Source of the DNA: Alphaproteobacteria bacterium
GTDB taxonomy: Bacteria; Pseudomonadota; Alphaproteobacteria; UBA8366; GCA-2717185
Assembly (NCBI GenBank): GCA_012103325.1
Contig: WLWY01000003.1
Span: 372,001-436,000, forward strand
Direction: 5' to 3'
DNA length: 64,000 bases
The notes beneath the pieces are model-generated. The model did no database searches and was not told the origin of the DNA. It saw only the letters and a program-made list of their open reading frames with translations. The translations under genes and the position numbers were made by a program. Shown here piece after piece: positions 27,562 through 36,679 of the stretch. Within the stretch, counting starts at the first letter, position 1. Each line of letters opens with the position of its first letter.

Positions 27562-28347
27562 CTATTTACGCTTCCGGTTGACGAAGGCCGTCATAAGCCG
27601 TTTCGGCTCGTCGGTCCGATAAGCATCGACATAGGCCTGGATGCCCGCGCGTGCGCCGTCGGTCGGCGACATGCGGTCCCAATCGATGATCAACCGCTTC
27701 TGAATGCGCACCGCGCGGGGACCGCAGGCTAGTAGCGAGTCGACCCAGCGATCGACCGCATCGTCGAGTTCGGCCGCAGTCACCATGCGTTCCAAAAACC
27801 CGATCCGATAGGCCTCTTCGGCATCGATATGATCGCCGGTCAGCACCAGCTCGCACGCCTTGCCCCAGCCGATCAGGCGCGGCAGCACGGATGCTTCCAT
27901 CCCCGATGGAATACCGTGCCGGGTTTCTGGCATGCCGAACTTGGCATGATCGGCGCCGGCCCGCATATCGGCGCAGGCCGCGATCTCCATGCCGGAGCCG
28001 AAGCAATAGCCGTTGATCCGGGCGATAACGGGAACGGGGAACTGACGCACGGAATCGCAGACACGGTGCGTCCAAGTCGATGAATTCTCGGCCTGTGCAA
28101 GATCGAATTCCGCCATCTCGGCGATATTGGTGCCGCCAACAAAGGATTTATCGCCGGCCCCCGTTAGCACGACGGCGCGCAGCGTCTCGTCATGCTTCAA
28201 GCCGGTCATCACCTCGACGAACTGTTGCTTGCCGGCAAGTCCGAGCGCGTTGCGTTTTTCAGGATTGTTGAAGGTGACCCGGGCGACCCGGCCTGCCTCA
28301 CCGTGATCGTCATAGTCCAGTTTGATGAGCGATTCCGAACCCGTCAT
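27562..28347 (-). CDS. Enoyl-CoA hydratase/isomerase family protein
   Basis: A 261-residue intact crotonase-fold protein: VARVTFNNPEKRNALG, the oxyanion-hole segments KSFVGGTNIAEM and INGYCFGSGMEIAACADMRA, and GMPETRHGIPSGMEASVLPR. The carboxylate positions of classic hydratases are only partly conserved, so it may be an isomerase or hydrolase. It overlaps hyuB by 4 bp as the last gene of the HyuA-HyuB operon, so it may process a CoA-linked product of the same pathway. Confidence 0.9.
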   Translation of the reverse strand: MTGSESLIKLDYDDHGEAGRVARVTFNNPEKRNALGLAGKQQFVEVMTGLKHDETLRAVVLTGAGDKSFVGGTNIAEMAEFDLAQAENSSTWTHRVCDSVRQFPVPVIARINGYCFGSGMEIAACADMRAGADHAKFGMPETRHGIPSGMEASVLPRLIGWGKACELVLTGDHIDAEEAYRIGFLERMVTAAELDDAVDRWVDSLLACGPRAVRIQKRLIIDWDRMSPTDGARAGIQAYVDAYRTDEPKRLMTAFVNRKRK

Positions 28348-30053
28348 GCTTCTTCCTCCGTCAACGCGCGGTGTACCAGTTCTATGCCGTAATCCTGCTC
28401 GGCTTTCTCACGCGATATCAATTCGTCGTGGATGTCCGCCGCCAATGCAGTGGGCGCCCGCGCTGCTGGCGCCCCATACCCGCCGCCGCCTGCCGTCTCC
28501 AAACGCATCGAGTCGCCGCTTTTCATCTCGATATGCGACACCTTCGACGACAGCGCTTCACGGTCCGGGCCATCCGCGTTGCGGAACAGCTTAGCGGTCC
28601 CGCCTTCCCCGCCATCGAACACGCCCGGCGCGCCGATCACATGACTGTCCGAGCGGATCGAGAAGATAATGCCGTCCTGCAGGGCGCGGATCTGGCGCGC
28701 GATCCCGACACCGCCGCGCTGCGTTCCGGCACCGCCGGAGTCCGGGACCAGTGCATACTCGTCGACCATCAGCGGATATTCATGCTCCAGCGCTTCGGCC
28801 GGAAGGTTCGAGGTATTGGTCAGATGCACATGGACCGCATCCATGCCGTCCGACGTGGCGCGCGCGCCCGAACCGCCACCGACGGTCTCCAGATAGACGA
28901 ACGGCCCCGCATCGTCGCGCCGCTCGCCGGAAAACACGATGGCAGGAATTGAGTCATGCCCCGCCGCCATCACGGCATCGTCCGGCAGCAGCGGCGCGAA
29001 GGCGCCGAGGATCGCGCGGGCCACCTTGTTGCAGGTGATGCTGCGCGCGCCGACCGCCGCCGGGTGCCGCGGGTTGACGAGGCAGCCTTCCGGCGCCTCG
29101 ATAGCGATGGCCTCGAACATGCCGCCATTGGGCGGCAGATTGGGATCGAGCAGTGTCTTTATGCAATAGTAGGCCGTAGCCCGAAGCGCGCTTTCCGGCA
29201 CGTTCATTGCGCCCCGCGCCTGCCCGCTGGTACCGGCAAAATCCAGCGTTAGCGCCTCGCCGGCGACCTTCGCCGTTACCGTAATCGCCACCGGGTCGCC
29301 GCCCTGCCCGTCATCGTCGAGATAGCTTGTGCAGGTGTAGGACCCGTCGGTAAGCGCCGCAATTCGGTTGCGCAGACGGCGTCCGGTATAGGCCAGCAGA
29401 TCGTCCACCGCGCCCAGCACGCGCGCAAGACCGGAGCGTTCGACCTGTTCTTCCATCAATGCCGCGCCGCGTGCGTTCGTCGCGACCTGAACCTGGAGGT
29501 CGAGCGCGCGTTCCTCGGGCTCGCGCGTGTTGCTGCACACGAGGCGCATAATATCGCTGTCGACCGCACCGCCGCGCGCGATCCGGATGACCGGGATCCG
29601 GATACCTTCCTCGAAGACGGTCCGCGCCGACCCCGAAATCGAGCCCGGTACGCTGCCGCCGACATCGGAATGATGCGCGATATTAGCGGCGAAAAACCGC
29701 ACGGCGCCATCGATCACCACCGGGGAGACAATCGAGATATCCGGCATATGGGTGCCGCCGGCGAGATAGGGATCGTTACAGATGAACGCGTCGCCGGCCG
29801 CCATATCGTCCGTCGAATAGGTCGCCAGCACCGCCTGCACGCCGCCCATCAAGGATCCCAAATGCAGGGGCACATGGGACGCCTGCGCAATAAGCCGCCC
29901 CGCCGCATCGAACAGCCCGACGGAGCAGTCGCGGCGCTCTTTGATATTGGTGGAAAAGGACGAACGGATTAGCGTATTGCCCATATCCTCGGTAATCGAC
30001 AGCAGCCGGTTGCTGAAGACTTCCATTGCCACCGGATCGAATTCTCGGCTCAT
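28344..30053 (-). CDS. hyuB: Hydantoinase B/oxoprolinase family protein
   Basis: A 569-residue subunit of an ATP-dependent hydantoinase/5-oxoprolinase/acetone carboxylase-type enzyme. It shows FDPVAMEVFSNRLLSITEDM at the N-terminus, DAAGRLIAQASHVPLHLGSL, DPYLAGGTHMPDISIVSPV and NVPESALRATAYYCIKTLLD. I take the ATG at 30053, which overlaps the hyuA stop as ATGA; an upstream in-frame start would run into hyuA. It pairs with HyuA to open a cyclic amide or carboxylate ring. Confidence 0.93.
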   Translation of the reverse strand: MSREFDPVAMEVFSNRLLSITEDMGNTLIRSSFSTNIKERRDCSVGLFDAAGRLIAQASHVPLHLGSLMGGVQAVLATYSTDDMAAGDAFICNDPYLAGGTHMPDISIVSPVVIDGAVRFFAANIAHHSDVGGSVPGSISGSARTVFEEGIRIPVIRIARGGAVDSDIMRLVCSNTREPEERALDLQVQVATNARGAALMEEQVERSGLARVLGAVDDLLAYTGRRLRNRIAALTDGSYTCTSYLDDDGQGGDPVAITVTAKVAGEALTLDFAGTSGQARGAMNVPESALRATAYYCIKTLLDPNLPPNGGMFEAIAIEAPEGCLVNPRHPAAVGARSITCNKVARAILGAFAPLLPDDAVMAAGHDSIPAIVFSGERRDDAGPFVYLETVGGGSGARATSDGMDAVHVHLTNTSNLPAEALEHEYPLMVDEYALVPDSGGAGTQRGGVGIARQIRALQDGIIFSIRSDSHVIGAPGVFDGGEGGTAKLFRNADGPDREALSSKVSHIEMKSGDSMRLETAGGGGYGAPAARAPTALAADIHDELISREKAEQDYGIELVHRALTEEEA

Positions 30054-32095
30054 AGTCCCGTCTCGATAATGATATTGCCCATGGGATCGACCGTTGCCCG
30101 CTGTCCAGGCAGAAGCACCGTCGTCGCGCTCATTTCCTCGATAATCGCGGGTCCGTCGATCGCCGCGCCGATGGGAATATTCTGTCGCCAATACACCACC
30201 GACTCGCACCATCCCTGCGCTTCGCCGACGTAGACGGCTCGCCGGTCCCGCACCGCATCGTCGAGGCTATCTGCGCCGCCCTGGAATCGTGCATCGGGCC
30301 GAGCGACCCTGCCAATTGCCTGAATGCGGCAATTCACCGTTTCCACGGGGCGGCCGGGGATATCGTAGCCATATTCCTGGGTATGGCGCGCGGCGAAGCG
30401 TTGCACGAAGTTATCGAATCCGTCGCGGCCGACGGTATCGAGCGCGATCCGAACTTCATGGTTCTGCCCGACATAACGCGCCTCGATGAAATAACGATAG
30501 GTCCGATCCGCCGTCTCCACACCATCGCGCGACAGCCGCGCTTCGCCCTCGGCGCGCATGTCTTCGAACAACCCGCAGACGTGCCCCCATGCCGCGCGGT
30601 CGGCGCGCGCAATCGCGCTCCGCACGAGATCATGCACGATATCGGACAGCAATATGCCCCGGGCGCACATCGTTCCCGGCTCTTCCGGGACGATGATCCG
30701 CGGAATTCGGCATTCCAACGCCAGTTCACCCGCATGCAAGGGGCCGGCGCCGCCATAGGCGAACAGCGCAAAGTCGCTGATATCGTGTCCGCGCTCCGTC
30801 GTGACCGAGCGGATCGCCCGGCTCATATTGGCGATCGCGATTTCCAGCATGCCGAACGCCGCCGCATCGACGGTAAGGCCCAACGGTTCTGCAACCTGCG
30901 CTTCGATTGCGGCCTTCGCGCCCTCGGCGTCGACAGGCATCGCACCGTCCACCAGCGCTCTGGGATTGAGGCGGCCCAGTACGAGATTGGCGTCGGTCAA
31001 TGTCGGCTCCGTTCCGCCGAGCCCGTAGGCGACCGGCCCTGGCGCCGCGCCGGCGCTCCGCGGCCCGACCTTCAGCGCACCGGCATCGTCGAGCCAGGCG
31101 ATACTGCCGCCGCCCGCACCAATGACGTGAATGTCGAGCATTGGGGTGCGCACTGGAAAACCCGCGACCTGCCGATCCGATGTGAAGGCCGGTTGCGCGT
31201 CCCGAACCACCGAAATGTCCGTGCTGGTGCCGCCGACGTCATAGGTGATGATATGCGGGAAGCCAGCGGCACGCGCCACCTCCGACGCACCGACGACACC
31301 GGCCGCTGGGCCGGACAGGCACGTTCGAACAGGATAATCCCGTGCTGTCGCAGCCGTCATCAAGCCGCCGTTGGAGTGTATCGTATAGGGCTCCGTATCT
31401 GGTGCCATTGCTTTAACGGATTCAAAGAAACCCTTGAGATAATTCGCCATTGCCGGTCCAAGATAGGCGTTCAGGACCGTGGTCGACATCCGCTCATATT
31501 CCCGGAATTCCGGCAAGACATCCGACGACAGACTGATATAGGCATCGGGAAGCGTCTTCTCGATCATGGCCCGTATGCGCTGCTCGTGCGCCGGTGCGCG
31601 GTAACTATGCAGAAAGCAAACCGCCACCGCATCGACTCCGGCGTCTGCAAGCCGATCCACCGCAGCACGGGCCGATGTTTCGCAAAGCGGCGTCAACACC
31701 GACCCATCGGCGGCCAGGCGCTCCTCGACTTCCCGGCGATGGCGGCGCGGAACGATCGGCGGCGGTTTCGTCTGTGTGTAATCGTAAAGATGCGGACGAA
31801 GCTGCCGCCCCACCTCCAGAACGTCGCGAAACCCCTTCGTCGTGATCAATCCTGTTCGAGCGCCGCGGCGCTCGATCGCCATGTTCGTTGCCACCGTCGT
31901 GCCGTGACCCAGAAAGCTTAACGCGGTGCCATCGACACCGGCACGCTTAAGAATTGCGGGGATTCCCTTGCGGATCGATTCCGCAGGATCGCTAGGTGTC
32001 GACGGCGCCTTGTAATGCGTCGCCTGGCCCGTGTCCGCATTCAGCAACGTAAAGTCGGTAAAGGTTCCGCCGACATCGATACCCAAACGGTACAT
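30050..32095 (-). CDS. hyuA: Hydantoinase A/oxoprolinase family protein
   Basis: A 681-residue ATP-using subunit. The actin-like phosphate loop IDVGGTFTDFTLLN is followed by GHGTTVATNMAIERRGARTG, YDVGGTSTDISVVRDAQP and AGGGSIAWLDDAGALKVGPR, all in family order. The ATG at 32095 places IDVGGTFTD at the N-terminus as in homologues and has AAGG about 8 nt upstream. It is first in an operon with hyuB and an enoyl-CoA hydratase gene. It acts on a hydantoin, oxoproline or similar lactam; the exact substrate is unknown. Confidence 0.93.
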   Translation of the reverse strand: MYRLGIDVGGTFTDFTLLNADTGQATHYKAPSTPSDPAESIRKGIPAILKRAGVDGTALSFLGHGTTVATNMAIERRGARTGLITTKGFRDVLEVGRQLRPHLYDYTQTKPPPIVPRRHRREVEERLAADGSVLTPLCETSARAAVDRLADAGVDAVAVCFLHSYRAPAHEQRIRAMIEKTLPDAYISLSSDVLPEFREYERMSTTVLNAYLGPAMANYLKGFFESVKAMAPDTEPYTIHSNGGLMTAATARDYPVRTCLSGPAAGVVGASEVARAAGFPHIITYDVGGTSTDISVVRDAQPAFTSDRQVAGFPVRTPMLDIHVIGAGGGSIAWLDDAGALKVGPRSAGAAPGPVAYGLGGTEPTLTDANLVLGRLNPRALVDGAMPVDAEGAKAAIEAQVAEPLGLTVDAAAFGMLEIAIANMSRAIRSVTTERGHDISDFALFAYGGAGPLHAGELALECRIPRIIVPEEPGTMCARGILLSDIVHDLVRSAIARADRAAWGHVCGLFEDMRAEGEARLSRDGVETADRTYRYFIEARYVGQNHEVRIALDTVGRDGFDNFVQRFAARHTQEYGYDIPGRPVETVNCRIQAIGRVARPDARFQGGADSLDDAVRDRRAVYVGEAQGWCESVVYWRQNIPIGAAIDGPAIIEEMSATTVLLPGQRATVDPMGNIIIETGL

Positions 32096-32367
32096 CAACG
32101 CCCTTGCATGGCTCGTAGACAAAGCAGCGCTTTGAAGTGGAAGGCAACGGTTATTACACTGGAATTGCTTTGGTTCACTTTGGTTTATACCTCGTTAACC
32201 CTATGGAAATATGATCTTAGACTGCGCCGCCACAGACGAGAAGCTCGGTTGGACTGTTCACGACAAGTACGAACACCACTGGACATTTGTTTTAAAATTT
32301 GGCACTGCTCTAACGTGCGGTTAGCATTGTCTATCATCGATCGCTCTGTATACGGCTATTCGGGTAA

Positions 32368-32706
32368 ATGATCATGGTATCCTTAAGCGGACGTGGCAAA
32401 CGAACGGAAGACCGGATCCCCGTCGGACGCGCCAAAGTCTATATCCATGGCGAAATGTTCAATGTCATCAATTGGAGCCGCCACGGCGTGATGATCGGCC
32501 CGTATTCCGGATCGCTTCGCGCAGGACAGCCCTTCACCTTCCGTTTCGTGCTTCCGATGAGCGACGAGGATGACTTCGAGTTCAGTGCTTGGGCCGAGAC
32601 CGTACGGGTCGACGGCGCCGGCCTCGCGGCACGCTACAGCGATTTGAACGACCGGGTTTCGGAACACATCGAACGGATGCTGAGCGTCCTTCTGCCGGCG
32701 GCTTAG
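32368..32706 (+). CDS. PilZ domain protein
   Basis: A 112-residue single PilZ domain, the c-di-GMP receptor fold. The RxxxR-like motif is in GKRTEDRIPVGRA and the (D/N)xSxxG motif is NWSRHGVMIG, the two parts that clamp c-di-GMP. The rest is the six-stranded barrel and a C-terminal helix. It may control motility or surface traits in trans. It is convergent with the CMD-family gene, with a family B repeat immediately after its stop. Confidence 0.82.
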   Translation: MIMVSLSGRGKRTEDRIPVGRAKVYIHGEMFNVINWSRHGVMIGPYSGSLRAGQPFTFRFVLPMSDEDDFEFSAWAETVRVDGAGLAARYSDLNDRVSEHIERMLSVLLPAA

Positions 32707-32713
32707 ATCGGAT

Positions 32714-32846
32714 CTAGTGTGATGATTCTGAAGTTCCTCGCATTAAATGCGAGGAAATTTAGGATCTGAATCACACTAGTTCCAAATAGTTGGTGTGCTG
32801 ATTCACGCGAAATTCAATCCTTTGAATTTCACGATCCGGACACTAG
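32714..32846. repeat. Double-hairpin intergenic repeat, family B, copy 1
   Basis: A 133-bp element bounded by CTAG at both ends. Hairpin 1 pairs CTAGTGTGAT with ATCACACTAG around an inner CTCGCATT-AA-ATGCGAG stem. Hairpin 2 pairs TGGTGTGCTGAT-type sequence with ATCCGGACACTAG around GAAATTCAA/TTGAATTTC. The copy at 37577-37709 has exactly the same length. It lies between convergent genes, and its right CTAG supplies the TAG stop of the CMD-family gene (32843-32845). Confidence 0.88.
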
Positions 32847-33220
32847 AGTTCGCCCCGCTCCCGCAACACTTCTTCGGCAACGGCATGGCTATCGATCGCG
32901 GCCGGTAATCCGCAATACAGCGCGCTTTGGAGCAGGACTTCCTGGATTTCGGAAACGGTGCAGCCGTTGTTGAGCGCCGAATTTACGTGAATGCGTATTT
33001 CATGCGGGCGGTTCAACGCGGTCAGCATCGCCAGGCAAAGCATGCTGCGTGTCTTCCGATCGAGGCCCGGCCGGGACCAAACTTCACCGAAGGCGTACTC
33101 TTCCGACAGTGCCCGCAGCGGCGCGTTAAAGTCGTTGGTGCTCGCATCGCGCTTTTTCAGATAATCGTCGCCCAGATTCTCCCGCAAATATTGGCGGCCC
33201 GCTTCACGTCTTTCGTTCAT
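32843..33220 (-). CDS. Carboxymuconolactone decarboxylase family protein
   Basis: A 125-residue all-helical CMD/AhpD-like protein. The conserved helix pair is RKTRSMLCLAMLTALNRPHE followed by HVNSALNNGCTVSEIQEVLL. The CxxC redox pair of AhpD is absent, so it resembles 4-carboxymuconolactone decarboxylase (PcaC-like) rather than a peroxidase. The ATG at 33220 with GAGGA upstream is preferred over a TTG three codons earlier. Its TAG stop is part of the family B repeat. Confidence 0.87.
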   Translation of the reverse strand: MNERREAGRQYLRENLGDDYLKKRDASTNDFNAPLRALSEEYAFGEVWSRPGLDRKTRSMLCLAMLTALNRPHEIRIHVNSALNNGCTVSEIQEVLLQSALYCGLPAAIDSHAVAEEVLRERGEL

Positions 33221-33315
33221 AGTGATCAATCCTCGGTTTCAAGAGTCGAACCGAGTCGTACCCTACGGGCGCGGCCCCCGCAAACAAGGGTCAAGGCGCT
33301 AGCGCCTCAGCGCAG

Positions 33316-33747
33316 CTAAAAGTTAATCACTCTCTTTTCGCCGAACCGTGCGAATTCCAAATATTCCTTGAAACTCGGCAGATGGCTGATCTGCGATACG
33401 TTGCGCATACGCATCAACACTCTTCGTAAGGCGGGATTTTCTTCTCTGCTCAACAAATCCAGATAGAGCGTGTCGTTCTCCCGCTCCAGCTCGATCGCTT
33501 CCTCGCATGCCTCGACGAAGGATACCGGTATGGCGACCTGTCCCTCCCATTCGTTCGGTGGCGCCGACACGTCATAGCGCCTAGCCAAGCCCTCAAGCAC
33601 CATCCGATATTTGTCTTCTATTTTTAACAGATCTTTGAATGGCTGCACCGGTCCGAACGCCTGCAACACCATATGATACAGTGCACAAGTCTTGAATTTG
33701 CTTCGGAGCGCCAACTTCAGTGCTTCGAAATCCAATTCATTCCTCAT
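33316..33747 (-). CDS. Ferritin-like (DUF2202-type) protein
   Basis: A 143-residue helical protein. The pattern IEDKYRMVLEGLARRY, then EACEEAIELERENDTLYLDL, then SQISHLPSFKEYLEF fits the DUF2202-type ferritin-like fold (three of the four helices with an ExxK/H and a C-terminal HLxxF). The usual His of the first ExxH metal motif is a Tyr here, so metal binding may be altered. AGAGGA precedes the ATG. Function unknown. Confidence 0.62.
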   Translation of the reverse strand: MRNELDFEALKLALRSKFKTCALYHMVLQAFGPVQPFKDLLKIEDKYRMVLEGLARRYDVSAPPNEWEGQVAIPVSFVEACEEAIELERENDTLYLDLLSREENPALRRVLMRMRNVSQISHLPSFKEYLEFARFGEKRVINF

Positions 33748-34061
33748 CGCTATTTCCTCTCCGGCTTATTGTTGTCGTGCCCATCCCCATCCGGCCAAAC
33801 AAATATGCCATGAATTTTTTATTGTAATAATTTTTCTTTTACTTTAATTACTATTGTAGTATTGGTATTATTTTACCCGATCCACTATCATACCGCAGAT
33901 CAATAACTACAATATTAGGATAGTTTTACTTAGATTCGACGATCACAACCGCACACAATTTTGTGTACGATGACTTCTAACGGGAATACTTCGACACTCC
34001 CTACCCGTACAGGCTGTTGTTTTCATTCCGCCTTCTGGGCGTGACCACTGCAGCCCAGCGC
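33748..34061. other. AT-rich intergenic segment
   Basis: Strongly AT-rich DNA (runs of T and A around 33805-33870), unlike its surroundings. It contains a small inverted repeat ACACAA-TT-TTGTGT at 33953-33966. No credible gene; an open frame on the minus strand here has no family features. It may hold the promoter of the ferritin-like gene. Confidence 0.5.
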
Positions 34062-34118
34062 AAAAAAAGACCCCGCCGACGGTCTGGCATAGGAGAAACC
34101 AGGTCCGCCGAGCGGGGC
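34062..34118 (-). terminator. Rho-independent terminator, minus strand
   Basis: On the minus strand CCCCGCTCGGCGGACCTGG pairs imperfectly with CCAGACCGTCGGCGGGG and is followed by TCTTTTTTT. This is a GC-rich stem with a U-tract. It would end transcripts coming from the TPR-SPOR and response-regulator genes. Confidence 0.72.
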
Positions 34119-34277
34119 TAGAGAAGGCCCGCGCGAGGGGCTTATCGCGCTGGCCAGGGGTAGGTAATGACGAGACGATAGGTGGATTCGGATTCTCTAT
34201 CGTCATCCATTTGGATGAGGGTTTGGATAAAGGAGGATCCCCGCTCCGCTTCGATGAAACGGGTGCCGTTAAGACGA

Positions 34278-34418
34278 TTCTAGACCGGATCGGGGTTTGT
34301 CGGAATCGCCTTTGGCGATCCGAAAACCGCGTGAATCTGGTCTGCCTGTTTGAAAATAGAGCATCTTCACAGGATCAGCCGGAACCGAAAACGGTTCCGG
34401 CTGATCCTGATATGCTCT
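34278..34418. repeat. Double-hairpin intergenic repeat, hybrid copy
   Basis: 34278-34346 is an inverted copy of the second family A hairpin (GGAATCGCC-TTT-GGCGATCC inside AGACCGGATC/GAATCTGGTCT). A different hairpin follows: AGAGCAT (34358-34364) with ATGCTCT (34412-34418), enclosing a perfect 17-bp stem (34371-34387 with 34392-34408) and an AAAA loop. The two-hairpin architecture is the same as families A and B, but with one module exchanged. Confidence 0.8.
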
Positions 34419-34476
34419 GGTGGGTAGGCTTTTGGGCGCTCTGGCCCCACGCGACAAATTGTGAACCGCTACCGGC

Positions 34477-35430
34477 TCAGTCGCTCTTATCCCAGGTTTT
34501 TTGGCGCGCCTCGAAGGTACCGATCGAAGCGATGATTTCCTGGGTCATTGCCGCGGCATTGCGATCCGGATTGAACCCAACCAGAATCGCATCGGTCAAC
34601 GGCTTGAGCAGCTGCAGGTCCACTCGCGCCGGCTTTGCATCGCCGTCGACAAGCGACGTGACGACCCGGAGCAGCGTCCGGCACAGATCTGCGCTTTGTG
34701 CGAAGACGCTCCCTGCCAAGCGCTGCGTCGTATCCATCGCGACCGTTTGAAGACGCGTAATATTCGAGCGAAGTTCCGAATCGGAAACGTTCGCGTCGAA
34801 GCTGGATAATGTAAGCTCGACGAGGAACGACAGTTCGAATGCGTTACGCCGCAACCGCTCTGCATTGATTTCGACGGTTAGCGACGCAATCTGCTGTTGC
34901 AGTGCAAGCCAGTCGATCGGTTCGCCGCTTATTTTAGCGCGCAGGGTATTCGGAACATCGATGAGCGGTACCGTACTCGTACGTTCCGGATCTTTACGCC
35001 GGTCCGGACCGATATAGCTGCTCGTTACGACAAATGGCTTACGCTTGTTCACGATCAGGTCGATATGGCGTTGAACCGTTTCGATCGAAATCGGCTTGAT
35101 CAGCAACCCGTCCGCACCGCTGTCAATCAGTTCCCGTATATGCGCCGCAGTGCTAACCCATGAGGTGACGATAATCGGGATAAACGGATTCGGGCCGAGC
35201 CGGTGATGCCGTATTGCCCGAACCAGGCTACAGGCATCACCGCCCGTCAATTCCGCGTCGATAATGATGAGGTCGGGCGCACCTTCGCGTACCGCCTCGC
35301 GGAAGGGACCGCAGTCTTCATAGTCTTCGGAAACATTTAGCTGAATATCGCGCAACGCAGAACGCATCAGCCGGCGAATCTCGCGCTGCGGGTCCGCAAG
35401 ATATATTTCGATGACCGAGGCTTCTGGCAT
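34477..35430 (-). CDS. Response regulator receiver protein with helical C-terminal region
   Basis: About 317 residues. Residues 5-125 form a REC domain: Asp13 of the acidic pocket, phosphoacceptor Asp58 (IIIDAEL), Ser90 (VTS) and Lys112 (LLIKPIS). A linker with the alphaproteobacterial motif YIGPDRRKDPER follows. The remaining ~150 residues are helical and unrecognised, with no DNA-binding motif. The ATG at 35430 places the receiver at the N-terminus. It lies 8 bp after the TPR-SPOR gene, so the two are probably one operon ended by the terminator at 34062-34118. Confidence 0.82.
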   Translation of the reverse strand: MPEASVIEIYLADPQREIRRLMRSALRDIQLNVSEDYEDCGPFREAVREGAPDLIIIDAELTGGDACSLVRAIRHHRLGPNPFIPIIVTSWVSTAAHIRELIDSGADGLLIKPISIETVQRHIDLIVNKRKPFVVTSSYIGPDRRKDPERTSTVPLIDVPNTLRAKISGEPIDWLALQQQIASLTVEINAERLRRNAFELSFLVELTLSSFDANVSDSELRSNITRLQTVAMDTTQRLAGSVFAQSADLCRTLLRVVTSLVDGDAKPARVDLQLLKPLTDAILVGFNPDRNAAAMTQEIIASIGTFEARQKTWDKSD

Positions 35431-35438
35431 GGATTCAG

Positions 35439-36470
35439 TTACTCCGGTTTCTGGCGGACGACGATACAGGCTTGCTTCAGAACTTGAAGATCGTTGCACA
35501 GCGCCGCTGCCATCGTACGGTCCGCAACCGGTCCCGCGCCGACGCGATAAAAGGTACCCTTCGCAAGCGCCGCTTCTACGACTTCCAAGCCACCCACAGG
35601 AGCAAACAATTCGGCATGGGCCTGCTTGAGGCGCGCAACCACTTTCTCTGCGGTATCACGTGAGCGAAATGCGGCCAGTTGCACCCGCCAGCCCTGCGCT
35701 TGCTTTCCACTCGTGTTTTCCCCCACGAGTACAGGCGATCCGGAAGCGGGCGCCGGCGCGGCTATAGTTTTGGCATCATCGGCCAACAAGCGCGGCAGAT
35801 AACGCGCGAGCGATGGCGATTTGCGTCCCCGAGCCCGGCTCAGCCCCGCAAGCCGGTCTTGCGCCAACGTAATCCGGCCGGAATCCGGTATCGGCTGCGA
35901 CTGCCAAATCTGCAGCGCCCGCGCATACAGCGCCCGCGCCTTTTTCGCGTCGCCGAGATATTCGCTCGCGTAGGCGTTGTTGTACGCCGCGACCGCGACC
36001 CTTGAATCATCCGGGCCAAAAGTCCGTTCCAAATTATCCAGTACGCGCCCCAACAACGGCTCCGCCTCGATGAAGCGTTTCCGCTCGACATAAACGATAC
36101 TCAGCTCGTTCGTGACCTCCGCCACCACCCCATGGTCGGGCCCGAACGCGTCTTCAAAAATGCTCAAGGCCCGAACATATAGCGGCTCTGCTTCGGCAAA
36201 CGCCCCCTGCTTGGCAAAGACAGTCGCCAGGTTCTTCAGAATAAAGGCGGTTCTCGAGCTGTTGCGCCCATATTCGGCTTCGCTCAGCACCAACGCCTTG
36301 GCGAAATAGGGCACGGACGCTTCATACAGGCCGGCCTCGACAAGCGATGAGCCGCGCTGATAGTTCCGTGTCAGATCTTCGGACTGCGCCCATGCCGACG
36401 CGACTGGAGTCATCGCCAGAAGGCCTATCAAAACCAATTCACGGAGCAACTTTCGGACCTGGGAACGCAT
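35439..36470 (-). CDS. TPR-repeat protein with C-terminal SPOR domain
   Basis: A 343-residue exported protein. The signal peptide ends near ASAWAQ. Residues ~30-215 hold kinesin-light-chain-type tetratricopeptide repeats (ALVLSEAEYGRNSSRTAFIL, ALSIFEDAFGPDHGVVAEVT, LERTFGPDDSRVAVAAYNNA). A linker follows, and residues ~265-340 form a SPOR domain (GWRVQLAAFRSRDTAEKVVA ... YRVGAGPVADR), which binds denuded peptidoglycan. It is probably periplasmic and envelope- or division-associated (inference). The partner response regulator follows directly. Confidence 0.87.
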   Translation of the reverse strand: MRSQVRKLLRELVLIGLLAMTPVASAWAQSEDLTRNYQRGSSLVEAGLYEASVPYFAKALVLSEAEYGRNSSRTAFILKNLATVFAKQGAFAEAEPLYVRALSIFEDAFGPDHGVVAEVTNELSIVYVERKRFIEAEPLLGRVLDNLERTFGPDDSRVAVAAYNNAYASEYLGDAKKARALYARALQIWQSQPIPDSGRITLAQDRLAGLSRARGRKSPSLARYLPRLLADDAKTIAAPAPASGSPVLVGENTSGKQAQGWRVQLAAFRSRDTAEKVVARLKQAHAELFAPVGGLEVVEAALAKGTFYRVGAGPVADRTMAAALCNDLQVLKQACIVVRQKPE

Positions 36471-36679
36471 ATCAATTCACCGCATCCGGGCTAATCTTGC
36501 ACCCGGCACATCAATTTCCAGCGAAATTATAACACGGCTGGACGCCGTCGTACGCCTTGCGCAGCGGGCCACATTGACTTTATCACTGGTGACGAACATA
36601 TGCGGTACGAGGCAATATCGGTTTCGCGCACTAGGAGCCTGTCCAAGTATTCCAGCGAGATATTAAGGATTTCACTACG

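Noticed and set aside
33943-34206. 87-codon minus-strand open frame
   Set aside because: It runs across the terminator hairpin, lacks a Shine-Dalgarno and shows no recognisable protein pattern.
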